Assembly: GCA_051656905.1 (NCBI GenBank)
Contig: JBOFJQ010000028.1
Span: 1 to 64,000 of the forward strand
DNA length: 64,000 nt
Direction of reading: 5' to 3'
Source of the DNA: JAGNZR01 sp051656905
GTDB taxonomy: Bacteria > Fusobacteriota > Fusobacteriia > Fusobacteriales > Fusobacteriaceae
The position numbers and the translations under genes are program-made. Below are positions 1 through 8,656 of the stretch, one piece after another (positions within the stretch are counted from its first letter, which is position 1; the number at the start of each line of letters is the position of its first letter). A model generated the notes under the pieces. That model was not told the origin of the DNA. It did no database searches and saw only the letters and a list, made by a program, of their open reading frames with translations.

Positions 1-157
1 GATTAAAGATAATGATATCTTCTAAATCTCTTCTGTTTGAGTTTACATCTTCCATTTTTAAGTTGTCTTTAGAATTAATATTTAATCCTTTAACATCTCC
101 AGATGAACACCCTCCTAACATTGCTAAAATACTTGTTAACACTAATAATTTTTTCAT
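1..157 (-). CDS. Lipoprotein, N-terminal part only (runs off the window)
   Basis: The reverse strand opens with an ATG at 157 behind a strong GGGAGG ribosome site and reads 52 codons without a stop to the window edge. The product begins with a short lipoprotein signal peptide (Lys-Lys, a hydrophobic core, then the lipobox LGGC at about residues 14-17), so it should be lipid-anchored in the cell envelope. The mature part visible is polar (Ser, Asp, Asn, Lys) and shows no recognisable domain. It lies 24 bases after the L,D-transpeptidase gene on the same strand and is probably co-transcribed with it. The function is unknown. Confidence 0.7.
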   Translation of the reverse strand, partial: MKKLLVLTSILAMLGGCSSGDVKGLNINSKDNLKMEDVNSNRRDLEDIIIFN

Positions 158-181
158 TTTTCCTCCCATTATTTATCTAAA

Positions 182-1432
182 TTAAAAAATTACAAACAAC
201 ACATTATCTTTTATTACTTGCTCATTCTGTGAACGATTTATTTTATCATTTAATATCCATCTAAATACAAAACTTGCATGATCTTCATTCGTTCTTATAC
301 ATTTTCTTGTTCCAGAAACAGTTCCTAACGTCCACTCTTTTAAGCTTACGAAATATTCTTTATTTATCTCTTCTTCGTAATTTAAAGGTGTTCCGTGAAG
401 ATACCCTCCACCTGAGAATCTTGTTGCATATTTTGCATATCCTTCTTTATTTCCAATCTCTCCATTATATAACATTTCAAACTTAGAAACTGCTGCTATA
501 AAATTTCCTCTTGGAGTTTGAAATCCTAATTGGCTTTCTGTTCCAGTTTTTGTATATACATAAGAGATGATAGTCCATCTTCCGTTTATCTTTTCATAGA
601 TAACCATATTTTGATTCTCTATATCAATTGCAACGGCCTTATTTATAGGTGCGTTATTCAATTTAGGATCAACAATAAAATTTTTACTATTAGAATCTAA
701 GTAAGGTTCTGGAATTGATAAAGCTTTAACTCTAGTCTTCGAACCTTGTTTTGAAATAATTTTAACAATTGATCTATCTGGAATATAGATAGTTTCACCA
801 TTATGCGTAGAAGCTACGTTTTGGTCTAATGAAACTCCATATTTATCTTTACTTCTTTTAAAATCTACGTTATTTGGATTAGGAGAATAAGAGTTTACTA
901 AAGCTAGTGTTTCCCCATTTTCTCTTGCTTCTCTAGTGAATTTTTCTACAGTCTCTATTCTTTCTAAAGAATTATGGAATCTGAAAACTCTTTTTGATGC
1001 CATAGGAGCATATACATATCCAACTTTGCCTTTTAAATCTTTAACTTTATACCAAGTTGTTCCACCCTTTTGCACAACTGTACCTAATAATTCTAAACGT
1101 TCATAATATTCACAAGCTCTTACTACTGGAACATTTGTTGCAGGTTTAGACATCATTTTGGCATTTAAAGTTTGTATAAAAATATAATTTAATAACTTAG
1201 GATGCCCACCTTCAAATTTTTCTTGAACAGGTATGTAACTAGGTATTGTATTATCAAACTTTTCTTTAAACATCAATTTACTTACTGGATCATAATTTTT
1301 TTCTGGTTCTTTGCTTAAGCCTATATTACTTAATAACCCTTTATCCGTTCCGTTATTAGTACAAGCAAAACTTGAAAGTACCATTACTGCAAATCCTATT
1401 ATTAATAGTGATTTTTTAATTTTTTTCAGCAT
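182..1432 (-). CDS. L,D-transpeptidase (YkuD) with SH3-like domain, putative lipoprotein
   Basis: A 416-residue envelope protein. The N-terminus is a signal peptide ending in Cys24 (SSFAC), an imperfect lipobox, so lipidation is likely but not certain. Residues of about 95-150 look like a bacterial SH3 domain (WYKV..GKVGYVY), which usually binds peptidoglycan. The C-terminal part from about 265 is a YkuD/L,D-transpeptidase fold with His346 (YLHGTP) and catalytic Cys378 in a GTRKCIRT motif. This family forms 3-3 cross-links or attaches proteins to peptidoglycan through a Cys acyl-enzyme. The glycine before the catalytic Cys in the usual SxGC motif is replaced by Lys here. It starts at an ATG with AGGAG upstream. 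A lipoprotein gene follows directly. Confidence 0.85.
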   Translation of the reverse strand: MLKKIKKSLLIIGFAVMVLSSFACTNNGTDKGLLSNIGLSKEPEKNYDPVSKLMFKEKFDNTIPSYIPVQEKFEGGHPKLLNYIFIQTLNAKMMSKPATNVPVVRACEYYERLELLGTVVQKGGTTWYKVKDLKGKVGYVYAPMASKRVFRFHNSLERIETVEKFTREARENGETLALVNSYSPNPNNVDFKRSKDKYGVSLDQNVASTHNGETIYIPDRSIVKIISKQGSKTRVKALSIPEPYLDSNSKNFIVDPKLNNAPINKAVAIDIENQNMVIYEKINGRWTIISYVYTKTGTESQLGFQTPRGNFIAAVSKFEMLYNGEIGNKEGYAKYATRFSGGGYLHGTPLNYEEEINKEYFVSLKEWTLGTVSGTRKCIRTNEDHASFVFRWILNDKINRSQNEQVIKDNVLFVIF

Positions 1433-1625
1433 TATATTACTCCTATTTTTTATATAATATCGATCTAGGTATCTATTATCACTTTAAATAATACCTTAAA
1501 AAACATCCATTTTAAAATTCTAGTTTTGTGAACTAGTTCGGGATACTGTTAATTGTATCACAAATTATTAATGTTGCAATTATTTTTTTGTTACTTTATA
1601 TTATTTATGCAATAATTTATTTTTA

Positions 1626-1634
1626 TGATATAAT
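1626..1634 (+). promoter_or_regulatory. Extended -10 promoter for the DedA gene
   Basis: TGATATAAT is a perfect extended -10 element (TGn plus TATAAT) about 48 bases before the start codon at 1682. No good -35 is visible at 17 bases, as expected for an extended -10 promoter. An inverted repeat (CTAGTT/AACTAG) lies further upstream at about 1531-1547, with no known role. Confidence 0.5.
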
Positions 1635-1681
1635 TTAGTAGAATAATTGGATTCAAACTATATTTTTTTTAAGGAGTATTT

Positions 1682-2317
1682 ATGTCTAATTTTATTACAA
1701 ATTTTAATGAAAAAGCACTTTTATTATTACAAACTAATGTTACAACAGGTTTTATTATTTTATTTATTTGGACATTTGCAGAATCTTCATTTTTTCCTAT
1801 TCCACCAGATTTTGTTATGTGGGGACTTGTACATGCAAATCCTGATAAATGGGTACTTTATGCATCGCTTGTTACAGTAGCATCTGTTACCGGAGCTTTG
1901 TTTGGATATTTTATTGGAGATAAGGCCGGAAGACCATTCTTAAAAAAATTTATAAAAGGAACGGAAGAAGAAAAGAATGCAAAACTTGGTAAAGTTGAAA
2001 AGCTTTTTAAAGATTACGAAAATATGGCAATATTAATCGCTTCATTAACTCCTATACCTTATAAGGTCTTTACAATCATGGGTGGAATAATTGAGATGCC
2101 TCTTAAAGGCTTTATATTCTGGTCAATAATTGGAAGAGGTTTAAGATTCTTCATTGGAGCTTATTTATTTAGTATTATCTCTAGAAATAATAATTTAGGG
2201 ACATATATAAAGTCAAATATAGAGCTTATCTTTATAGCCATTGGACTTGTTTTCGTTATTGGTTTCTCTATACAGATTTATATGAAAAGAAAAAAAAATA
2301 AAAATAATCAAATTTAA
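1682..2317 (+). CDS. DedA/VTT-family membrane protein (YqaA-like)
   Basis: A 211-residue integral membrane protein of the DedA (VTT/SNARE-associated) superfamily, whose members are proposed to act as lipid scramblases or in membrane homeostasis. The diagnostic reentrant segment E..FFPIPPD is at about residues 35-45, followed by glycine-rich helices (GALFGYFIGDKAGRPF) and the conserved SLTPIPYKVFTIMGG segment near 120-135. A final transmembrane helix precedes a Lys/Asn-rich cytoplasmic tail. The length fits the shorter YqaA-type members. It starts at an ATG preceded by AAGGAG. It is followed within 30 bases by a metallopeptidase gene and probably heads a three-gene transcript. Confidence 0.87.
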   Translation: MSNFITNFNEKALLLLQTNVTTGFIILFIWTFAESSFFPIPPDFVMWGLVHANPDKWVLYASLVTVASVTGALFGYFIGDKAGRPFLKKFIKGTEEEKNAKLGKVEKLFKDYENMAILIASLTPIPYKVFTIMGGIIEMPLKGFIFWSIIGRGLRFFIGAYLFSIISRNNNLGTYIKSNIELIFIAIGLVFVIGFSIQIYMKRKKNKNNQI

Positions 2318-2344
2318 CTATATTTTATAATTGAGAGGTGTTTT

Positions 2345-2947
2345 TTGTTTCAATATACATTAAAAAGAAAAAAGATTAAAAATATAATCTTAAAAATAGA
2401 TCATATGGGTGAAATTTTAGTTTCAGCTCCACTAAAAACAGCAAAAGTTGATATTGAAAACTTTCTCCTTTTGAATAAAGAATGGATAGAGGATCGAAAA
2501 AAGAATTTATCACTAAAATATTTATCTTTTTCTCCATTAAAAAATGATTTTTATTATTTATTAGGAAGTCCGTATAATCTTCCACCAGAGACACCTATAG
2601 ATTTGCATGAAAAGATTAAATTCTTTTCAAATTTTTATAAAAGAAAATCTTTAGAATTGCTCCCTCCTCTTATAGAGAAATATTTAAATCTAACTGGATT
2701 AAATGCAGAGCATATCACTTTTAGAACTATGAAAACACGTTGGGGAAGCTGTAACAGCAATAAAAAATACCTTAATTTTAACTCTATTTTAGCTGCTAGT
2801 AGCACAGAATCCATTGAATATGTTGTTTTACATGAGATTGCACATCTTAAATTCCCAAATCATAAAAAAGAATTTTGGGACTTTATTAGTGAATATATGC
2901 CTGATTGGGCTACTCGAAAAAAGAATTTAATTTTTTTCGAATTATAA
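2345..2947 (+). CDS. YgjP/DUF45-type zinc metallopeptidase-like protein
   Basis: A 200-residue protein of the YgjP (DUF45, SprT-related) family. It carries the zinc motif HEIAH at about residue 162, a downstream His in FPNHKKEFW and the conserved TRWGSCNS strand near 130, all characteristic of this cytoplasmic minigluzincin-like family. Its physiological substrate is not established. The start is a TTG at 2345, supported by GAGAGGTG six bases upstream; the first in-frame ATG is about 20 codons later and would remove the conserved N-terminal strand. It sits between the DedA and HAD genes on the same strand. Confidence 0.83.
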   Translation: MFQYTLKRKKIKNIILKIDHMGEILVSAPLKTAKVDIENFLLLNKEWIEDRKKNLSLKYLSFSPLKNDFYYLLGSPYNLPPETPIDLHEKIKFFSNFYKRKSLELLPPLIEKYLNLTGLNAEHITFRTMKTRWGSCNSNKKYLNFNSILAASSTESIEYVVLHEIAHLKFPNHKKEFWDFISEYMPDWATRKKNLIFFEL

Positions 2948-2982
2948 TTTAACTTACTATCATAACCTAGGAGGATTTGAAT

Positions 2983-3702
2983 ATGATTGCAGCGTTTTTT
3001 GATATTGATGGAACAATTTATAGAGATTGTCTACTTATTGAGCATTTTAAAAAATTAATTAAATATGAATTAGTTGATATTAATGAGTATGAAGAGAAAG
3101 TAAAAAAGTCCTTTAAGCTTTGGGATGAAAGAAAAGGAGACTATGACGATTACTTACAAGATTTAACAGAAACATACGTTTCTGTTATAAAAGGTCTTTC
3201 ATCTCAATATAATAATTTTATTGCTGATAGAGTAGTAGAGTTAAAGGGTGATAGAGTTTATAAGTATACTCGTGACCGTATTAAATGGCATCAAGATCAA
3301 GGTCATTTAGTTATCTTCATATCAGGAAGTCCTGATTTTCTTGTGGAAAGAATGGCTAAAAAAATGGGAGCTTCTGATTTTTTAGGGTCAAAGTATATTT
3401 TTAGCGATGATAAATTAACTGGAGAAGTTGAACCTATGTGGGACACTCCTAATAAAATTAAAGCTATTAATGCTTTTAAAGAAAAATATAATATCGATCT
3501 TAGCAAAAGTTTTGCTTATGGTGATACTAATGGTGACTATGGAATGTTTACTCTTGTAGGAAACCCTAAAGCTATTAATCCATCTAAAGAATTAATTAAA
3601 AACATAAAAGAAGATAAAAATTTAAAAGATTCTTGTGAAATTATAATTGAAAGAAAAGATGTTATTTACCATCTTTCTTCTGCTGATATTGATGTTGAAT
3701 AA
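2983..3702 (+). CDS. HAD-IB family phosphatase (SerB-like)
   Basis: A 239-residue cytoplasmic HAD hydrolase of subfamily IB. Motif I is FFDIDGTIY at the N-terminus with the nucleophile and acid/base Asp pair. Motif II is FISGSPDF near residue 110, motif III includes the Lys of the SKY segment, and motif IV is AYGDTNGDYGM near 180. The helical cap between about 20 and 90 is typical of phosphoserine-phosphatase-like enzymes. The true substrate could be phosphoserine, another phosphomonoester or a lipid phosphate; the sequence does not decide. I chose the ATG at 2983 because AGGAGG lies eight bases before it; an in-frame TTG six bases earlier is too close to that site. Confidence 0.83.
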   Translation: MIAAFFDIDGTIYRDCLLIEHFKKLIKYELVDINEYEEKVKKSFKLWDERKGDYDDYLQDLTETYVSVIKGLSSQYNNFIADRVVELKGDRVYKYTRDRIKWHQDQGHLVIFISGSPDFLVERMAKKMGASDFLGSKYIFSDDKLTGEVEPMWDTPNKIKAINAFKEKYNIDLSKSFAYGDTNGDYGMFTLVGNPKAINPSKELIKNIKEDKNLKDSCEIIIERKDVIYHLSSADIDVE

Positions 3703-3720
3703 TTTATAAAAAGATATACG

Positions 3721-3764
3721 AAAAAAAACTTTAAAAATTCATTAGAAATTTTAAAGTTTTTTTA
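3721..3764. terminator. Bidirectional terminator between convergent genes
   Basis: An A-rich run, a stem of AACTTTAAAAATT with its near-perfect complement around a six-base loop, and a T-run. It separates the HAD gene (plus strand) from the HAD-nitroreductase gene (minus strand), and both orientations have the required U tract. Confidence 0.75.
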
Positions 3765-3793
3765 TTATATATTTAAATATATAAATTCCAATA

Positions 3794-5161
3794 TTAAAGA
3801 ATAATTTTCTCTAAAGGTAGTTTAGGAACAAAATGCTCACCATCTACTCTGTAATAAGTTAGTTTTCCTTCTTCTCCAGGTACTATTGAAATTTTTTCTT
3901 TTCCCTTTCCTATCGCAATTAAATAATGAGACTTATACTCTTCATCTAAGCCAACTATTTTATTTACTTCCACTTTATTATAGCTTCCAATAATGCACAT
4001 GTCATATCCTAACTCTTTTATTTTTAAAACTATATTTTGACTTGCAAGTCCCATATCAAAGTTTAACATTCCTTCTGAAACAATTAATTTTTGCGATGAA
4101 CAAAGCATTATGTAAGCTGATGGTCCTTCTGATATTTCAGGATTCCATTCTATTGCACCTGCCCATTTAGTTAGAGGAAAAATTTTATCTAAAGTCTCTT
4201 TTTTATTTATAATTGCATACTTAATTCCTTGTAGGTTTCTAGCAGACCCTGCATATCTTGCCACATTTACAATCTCTTCTAAAGTTTCTCTAGAAATCTC
4301 TTCATTTTCAAAAGATCTATTACTTCTACTGTTAATCATTAAATTCTCTAAATAACTTCTTTTAGAATTATCTACTGCCTCTTCTATAAATTTAGCTACT
4401 CCATTTTCTGAATTTGTTAAAGTTTTATGTACTATTTCATTTTTTAACTTTTCATTAGCATTTCCCATTGCAACTCCATATTTAACGTATTTTAACATCT
4501 CGTAGTCATTTAATTCATCTCCAAAAGCTATACAATTATCTTTAGAAATATTTAATAAATCAATAACTTTTTTAACTGCTGAGCCTTTATTTACACCCTT
4601 ATTTAATATTTCTAAGAAATTTTTACTAGAATATGTAAAATCTACATACTCGCCAATCTCTTCTTTTAATTCTCTTTCTATCTCTTTTAATTTGTCGTGC
4701 TCTTCAAAAAAAAGTGCTTTTGTTGTTTCTACCTTTCCTAAATTATAAAAATCTACCTCTTTAGGCTCTACTTTAGACATATTTTTATAAAAAGTTGATT
4801 TTTCACTCTCTTTTTTTTCTACAAACCAGTCATCACCAATATATAAATTCAAATGAACATTTTTTATTTTAGAATACTCAATTAACTTTCTTGTTATCTC
4901 TTCATTTATTGGATTATGATACATAACCTCATTATTTCTTGTATCTGTAATCTTAGCGCCATTACAAGATATTAATATCCCTTCTAATCCTATGTTATCT
5001 AGAATTTTTTTAGCTGAAATGTGGGCTCTTCCTGTTGCTAAAATAAATTGTCTTCCCTCTTCCACAAAATTATTCAAAGCTTTCTTTGTATACTCCGTTA
5101 TCTCTTTTTTTTCATTTAAAAGAGTTCCATCAATGTCTGAAATCAATAATTTTATATCCAT
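3794..5161 (-). CDS. Cof-type HAD hydrolase fused to a nitroreductase domain
   Basis: A 455-residue two-domain cytoplasmic protein. Residues 1 to about 262 form a HAD-IIB (Cof/YbiV) sugar-phosphate or FMN-type phosphatase: nucleophile motif D9-I-D11-GT, a C2 cap, and the metal motif FGDELNDYEM near 212. Residues from about 272 to 455 form a nitroreductase fold, beginning with MINSRSNRSF and including YAGSARNLQG (FMN phosphate contact) and the FDMGLASQNIVLKIKELGY helix. The track is open with no frameshift, so the fusion looks real. Some HAD-IIB enzymes hydrolyse FMN or other phosphates and nitroreductases bind FMN; a functional link is only inference. It starts at an ATG with GGGGAAG upstream and shares a terminator with the converging HAD gene. 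Confidence 0.85.
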   Translation of the reverse strand: MDIKLLISDIDGTLLNEKKEITEYTKKALNNFVEEGRQFILATGRAHISAKKILDNIGLEGILISCNGAKITDTRNNEVMYHNPINEEITRKLIEYSKIKNVHLNLYIGDDWFVEKKESEKSTFYKNMSKVEPKEVDFYNLGKVETTKALFFEEHDKLKEIERELKEEIGEYVDFTYSSKNFLEILNKGVNKGSAVKKVIDLLNISKDNCIAFGDELNDYEMLKYVKYGVAMGNANEKLKNEIVHKTLTNSENGVAKFIEEAVDNSKRSYLENLMINSRSNRSFENEEISRETLEEIVNVARYAGSARNLQGIKYAIINKKETLDKIFPLTKWAGAIEWNPEISEGPSAYIMLCSSQKLIVSEGMLNFDMGLASQNIVLKIKELGYDMCIIGSYNKVEVNKIVGLDEEYKSHYLIAIGKGKEKISIVPGEEGKLTYYRVDGEHFVPKLPLEKIIL

Positions 5162-5316
5162 ATCTTCCCCTTTATAATCTTTGTTAATTTTAGTATACCA
5201 AAATACACTTAAATAAAAAATATAATTTTACTTTAAACAGTTTTTTTGTTACAATTTAAAATGTATATTAGAATTTTCAATATATATTTTAAACTATAGT
5301 TAATGAGAGGAATTTT

Positions 5317-6573
5317 ATGAATTTGGCACTAATAATATTTTTAAATTTTTTATTATATATCAATATTTTTTCACAAAACAATGTTATAAAAAACAATAAT
5401 AACAATATAGATATTGACTTTATTCTGGAAACAACCAAAGAAAATAACCCTAATATAAAAATAAAAGAAATGGAATCAGATATAAATAAAACAGAAGTTT
5501 CTAAAACATTCAAAAGTTTAATATTACCTCCTGTATCTCTTTCTCAATCTAAAAATTTAGATAATCTAAAAAGTGAAGATGTTAAATTTCAGAGATTAGA
5601 TGCACGAATTGAAGTTTTTGAAGGTGGAAAGTCATATTATACATATAAACAAGCTAAAGTTAATGATGAAATTGCTGAAAAAAATGTCTTTCTTACAACT
5701 TTAGAATATCAAGAAAAAGCTATTGAGCACTATTTTAATATTCTAAACTATAGAAAACAAATTGAAATAACAAATTCAGTTATTAACTCCTTAAAAAATC
5801 AAAGTAATAAATTGAGTGGCTTATTTGAAAATGGTCAACAAATCGCACTTTCTGAAATTTATAAAATTGATGCTGACATCGAATTAAATAATGCTATCAA
5901 TATTGATAATAAGCAAAATGAACAAACCAATATAGAGAATTTATATACACTTTTAGGAATAAACCTAGATTCCGAGAATAATTTTTTAGATTTTTCTATT
6001 GATAAATATTTGAAAAATAAGATAAATTACAAAGAAGATGAAAAAAATTTAATGACCAATAGTTCTATAGTTCAAAAGGAAAAATTAAAAGTTCAATCTG
6101 CTGAATATGATGTTAAATTGGCTAAGGCTGATCTCTATCCAACAGTGTATGCAGGATCAAAATATGTTATTTATGATGATGATAATGATTCAAATGAAGG
6201 GTGGATGGTTGAAGTTGGATTTAAAATTCTTTTTGCTTGGGGTGGAACATTAGATTCTGTGAATCAAAGTGAAAAAAATCTTGAAATTAGTAGGCTGAAT
6301 TTCGAAACTAATTTAAAAGATTTAAATGTTAAGTTTCGTGAGCAATATAGAATGATGCAAAGTTTATATGGTCAACTTTTAGCTCAAAAGAAAAGATTAG
6401 ATCTTTTAAATAAGAATATGACTTTAGACACGTTAAGATATGATAACCAACTTATAAGTACTTTTGATTACCTTAATTCTATTAATGAATTAAAAAAATC
6501 ACAAGAAGAGTACTATAGGCTACAGAGAAATCTTGTTTTAACTACAATAAAATACGAAAATTTAGCACGTTAA
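5317..6573 (+). CDS. TolC-family outer-membrane efflux protein
   Basis: A 418-residue outer-membrane efflux protein. A signal peptide occupies about residues 1-19 (ending IFSQ). The mature part has the TolC pattern of two repeated alpha-helical hairpins with coiled-coil heptads (for example QSAEYDVKLAKADLYPTVYAG near 265-285) alternating with short beta strands. The length is slightly below E. coli TolC. It would form the trimeric exit duct of a tripartite pump. A MarR-type gene follows further downstream, but the direct partner is the membrane-fusion protein starting 17 bases after its stop. It starts at an ATG with GAGAGGAA upstream. Confidence 0.85.
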   Translation: MNLALIIFLNFLLYINIFSQNNVIKNNNNNIDIDFILETTKENNPNIKIKEMESDINKTEVSKTFKSLILPPVSLSQSKNLDNLKSEDVKFQRLDARIEVFEGGKSYYTYKQAKVNDEIAEKNVFLTTLEYQEKAIEHYFNILNYRKQIEITNSVINSLKNQSNKLSGLFENGQQIALSEIYKIDADIELNNAINIDNKQNEQTNIENLYTLLGINLDSENNFLDFSIDKYLKNKINYKEDEKNLMTNSSIVQKEKLKVQSAEYDVKLAKADLYPTVYAGSKYVIYDDDNDSNEGWMVEVGFKILFAWGGTLDSVNQSEKNLEISRLNFETNLKDLNVKFREQYRMMQSLYGQLLAQKKRLDLLNKNMTLDTLRYDNQLISTFDYLNSINELKKSQEEYYRLQRNLVLTTIKYENLAR

Positions 6574-6590
6574 AAAGGAGTTTATACAAT

Positions 6591-7916
6591 ATGAAAAATA
6601 AATTAATATCACTATATTTAGTAGTTTCTATAATTGTTACGATTCTCCTTGTAATATATTTCATTACTATTAATTCTAACTTTAATAAAAAACCTATTAT
6701 AGGTACAGTTAACAAAGTAAATTTCACTCCTCAACTTTCTTATACTGGAGTTGTTGAAAGTTCTAAATTATATCCACTTTATATTGAAACTGAAGGTATT
6801 GTTGAAGAAGTTTTTGTTAAAGAGGGAAGTTATGTTAAACAAGGCGAGCCATTAGTAAAATTTTCTCAAAGCAGTCTTTTTAATCTTAATAAATTACTTA
6901 AAATTAATGAACTTGATATTAATGAGGTTCTCTTAAAATTAGAAAATTTAGAATATGGAACATCCAAATTAGAATTAGATACTAAAAGTTTAGAAACAAA
7001 AAATATAGAGGACCAAATGAGAGCCACTAATCGTAAAATTCCAATATTAACTAGTGAAGCTGACGCTCTTAGAAAAAGAGCAAATGCTCTTTATTCTCTT
7101 TTTGAACAAGGTGGTATTTCTGCTATTGAAGCTAATAAATCTTCAACAGAAGCTAGTAAAAAAGAGGCTGAACTTGAAGACTTAAAAATGAATTTGGAAC
7201 TTTTAAAACAAAAATATAATCTTACTTTTTTAGGATATGAAAGTTTAAAAAGAGATATTAAAATGCAAAAAATGCAATTTAATTCTACTCTTTCTAAATT
7301 GAACCTTGCTAAAAATGAGCTATTGCAAAAAAGTAAAGAGCTGCAAGAACCATTAAAGTCACCTATTAGTGGTATTGTTGTAAAAATTGATATTTCACCT
7401 GGAAGTAATATTTCTGCTGGCTCTAGACTTTTTTCTATAGCAGAGCAAGGAAATAAAATAATTGTTATTAAAGTTCCTCTTTCTGAACTATCTTTTATTA
7501 GTAACAATGAAAATATTCAAGTATTTTACTCTGAAAAATCTTCTACTCCTATAATTGGAAAACTTCAAAGGATATCTAATATTGCAAACTCTACTGGTAA
7601 CACTTCAGAAAGAGTTGTAGATGTAGAAATTTTAATTCCACCTGATAGTAGTCTTAATATTGGTTTTAATGCTACAGTGCTTATTACAGCTCCCGAAAGG
7701 CAAGATATATTAGTTGTCGACTCAAAAAGTATTTTCTTTGAATCTACACATGCTTTTATTCTAATTTATGAAAAAGATGAGATAAAAAAATTCCCAGTTA
7801 AACTAGGAAAAATTGCTGGTAATAATATTGAAATTTTAAATTTACCTCAAGGGCAAAAATATGTAATCAATCATGAAGATTTTCAAAGTGCAAAAAATAA
7901 ATATATAAATAAATAA
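6591..7916 (+). CDS. HlyD/RND-type membrane fusion protein
   Basis: A 441-residue periplasmic adaptor. One N-terminal membrane anchor lies at residues 7-28. A first biotinyl-lipoyl half follows (ETEGIVEEVFVKEGSYVKQGEPLVKF, about 63-88), then a long coiled coil (about 100-255), the second lipoyl half (LKSPISGIVVKIDISPGSNI) and a beta-barrel domain. This is the periplasmic bridge between an inner-membrane pump and TolC. No RND, ABC or MFS pump gene follows; the operon ends at a terminator. The pump must be encoded elsewhere, or the MFS exporter at 8657 could be unrelated. It starts at an ATG with AGGAG about 11 bases upstream. Confidence 0.85.
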   Translation: MKNKLISLYLVVSIIVTILLVIYFITINSNFNKKPIIGTVNKVNFTPQLSYTGVVESSKLYPLYIETEGIVEEVFVKEGSYVKQGEPLVKFSQSSLFNLNKLLKINELDINEVLLKLENLEYGTSKLELDTKSLETKNIEDQMRATNRKIPILTSEADALRKRANALYSLFEQGGISAIEANKSSTEASKKEAELEDLKMNLELLKQKYNLTFLGYESLKRDIKMQKMQFNSTLSKLNLAKNELLQKSKELQEPLKSPISGIVVKIDISPGSNISAGSRLFSIAEQGNKIIVIKVPLSELSFISNNENIQVFYSEKSSTPIIGKLQRISNIANSTGNTSERVVDVEILIPPDSSLNIGFNATVLITAPERQDILVVDSKSIFFESTHAFILIYEKDEIKKFPVKLGKIAGNNIEILNLPQGQKYVINHEDFQSAKNKYINK

Positions 7917-7947
7917 ATAAATAATTAATTATTTACTTAAACAAAAG

Positions 7948-7987
7948 AAATTAAGCCCTCTCTACTGTAGTTGGCTTAATTTTTTTG
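7948..7987 (+). terminator. Rho-independent terminator of the TolC/HlyD operon
   Basis: The stem TTAAGCC/GGCTTAA around a 15-base loop is followed by seven T residues. It ends the efflux operon before the MarR promoter. Confidence 0.8.
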
Positions 7988-8013
7988 TTCAAATTTATTA
8001 ATTAAAAATTGAA

Positions 8014-8042
8014 TTGACAAAAGTGTATAGCAGCTGTATACT
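8014..8042 (+). promoter_or_regulatory. Sigma-70 promoter with MarR operator O1
   Basis: TTGACA (8014-8019) and TATACT (8037-8042) are separated by 17 bases, a near-consensus promoter ending only seven bases before the ATG of the MarR gene. The inverted repeat GTATAGCAGCTGTATAC (8025-8041) fills the spacer and -10. A close variant lies before the MFS gene (8539-8553). I infer autoregulation by the MarR protein. Confidence 0.8.
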
Positions 8043-8048
8043 ATTTGT

Positions 8049-8519
8049 ATGGATAAACTTGAAAATAACAAACATAAAATTGCATACAATTCTCTCCGTT
8101 TAGCACTTGCATTAGTAGATTTAGATAAAAAAACTCGTTATTACGGAACTGATACCCCAATTTTTCACTCTGAAATACATGTGATAATGGCTATCGCTGA
8201 AAATCCCAACATTCATGTAGGTGGTCTAGCAGATATTTTAGGAGTAACAAAAGGGGCTGTTTCTGAAATTCTTAAAAAACTAGAGAAAAAAGATCTAGTA
8301 AAAAAAGAAATCGATAACCTAAATTTATCAAGATATTTATTAAATCTAACAGAAAAAGGAGAAAAAGCCCATAGTAATCATAATTACTATCATTCTGTTC
8401 TAAATAGAATAGTTGAAGACGAGTTACAGGGTGCTTCTGAAGAGGAACTAGAATTTTTGTTAACTTTTTTATCATCATTAATAAATAAGGTTAGCTCTTT
8501 TAGTGAGGATTTTTATTAA
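8049..8519 (+). CDS. MarR-family transcriptional regulator
   Basis: A 156-residue winged-helix regulator. The recognition helix region is VGGLADILGVTKGAVSEILKKLEKKDLVKKE (about 57-87), followed by the wing with SRYLLNLTEKGEKAH and a C-terminal dimerisation helix. MarR proteins are usually ligand-released repressors acting on palindromes of the kind seen in this gene's own promoter. The ATG at 8049 is only a few bases downstream of the -10, so the transcript is probably leaderless or nearly so; no SD sequence is visible before it. The MFS exporter downstream on the same strand, with a matching operator, is the likely target. Confidence 0.87.
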   Translation: MDKLENNKHKIAYNSLRLALALVDLDKKTRYYGTDTPIFHSEIHVIMAIAENPNIHVGGLADILGVTKGAVSEILKKLEKKDLVKKEIDNLNLSRYLLNLTEKGEKAHSNHNYYHSVLNRIVEDELQGASEEELEFLLTFLSSLINKVSSFSEDFY

Positions 8520-8527
8520 TAAAATTT

Positions 8528-8554
8528 TTGCCTAAAGTGTATGGCTACTATACC
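8528..8554 (+). promoter_or_regulatory. Second MarR-type operator (O2) and weak promoter before the MFS gene
   Basis: AAAGTGTATGGCTACTATAC (8534-8553) matches the upstream O1 region in its AAAGTGTAT and TATAC ends, with a centre two bases shorter. It sits between a TTGCCT -35-like element (8528-8533) and a TATACC -10-like element (8549-8554), with a 15-base spacer. The repeat of this motif in the two intergenic regions flanking the MarR gene supports an operator. Confidence 0.6.
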
Positions 8555-8656
8555 CTTTTAAAATAAACTTTAAAAAGTATAATTATAAAGAAGACATTTC
8601 CGAAACTATCCATAATACAAATATTAATACATATATTTTAAGGAGGATTAATAAAA

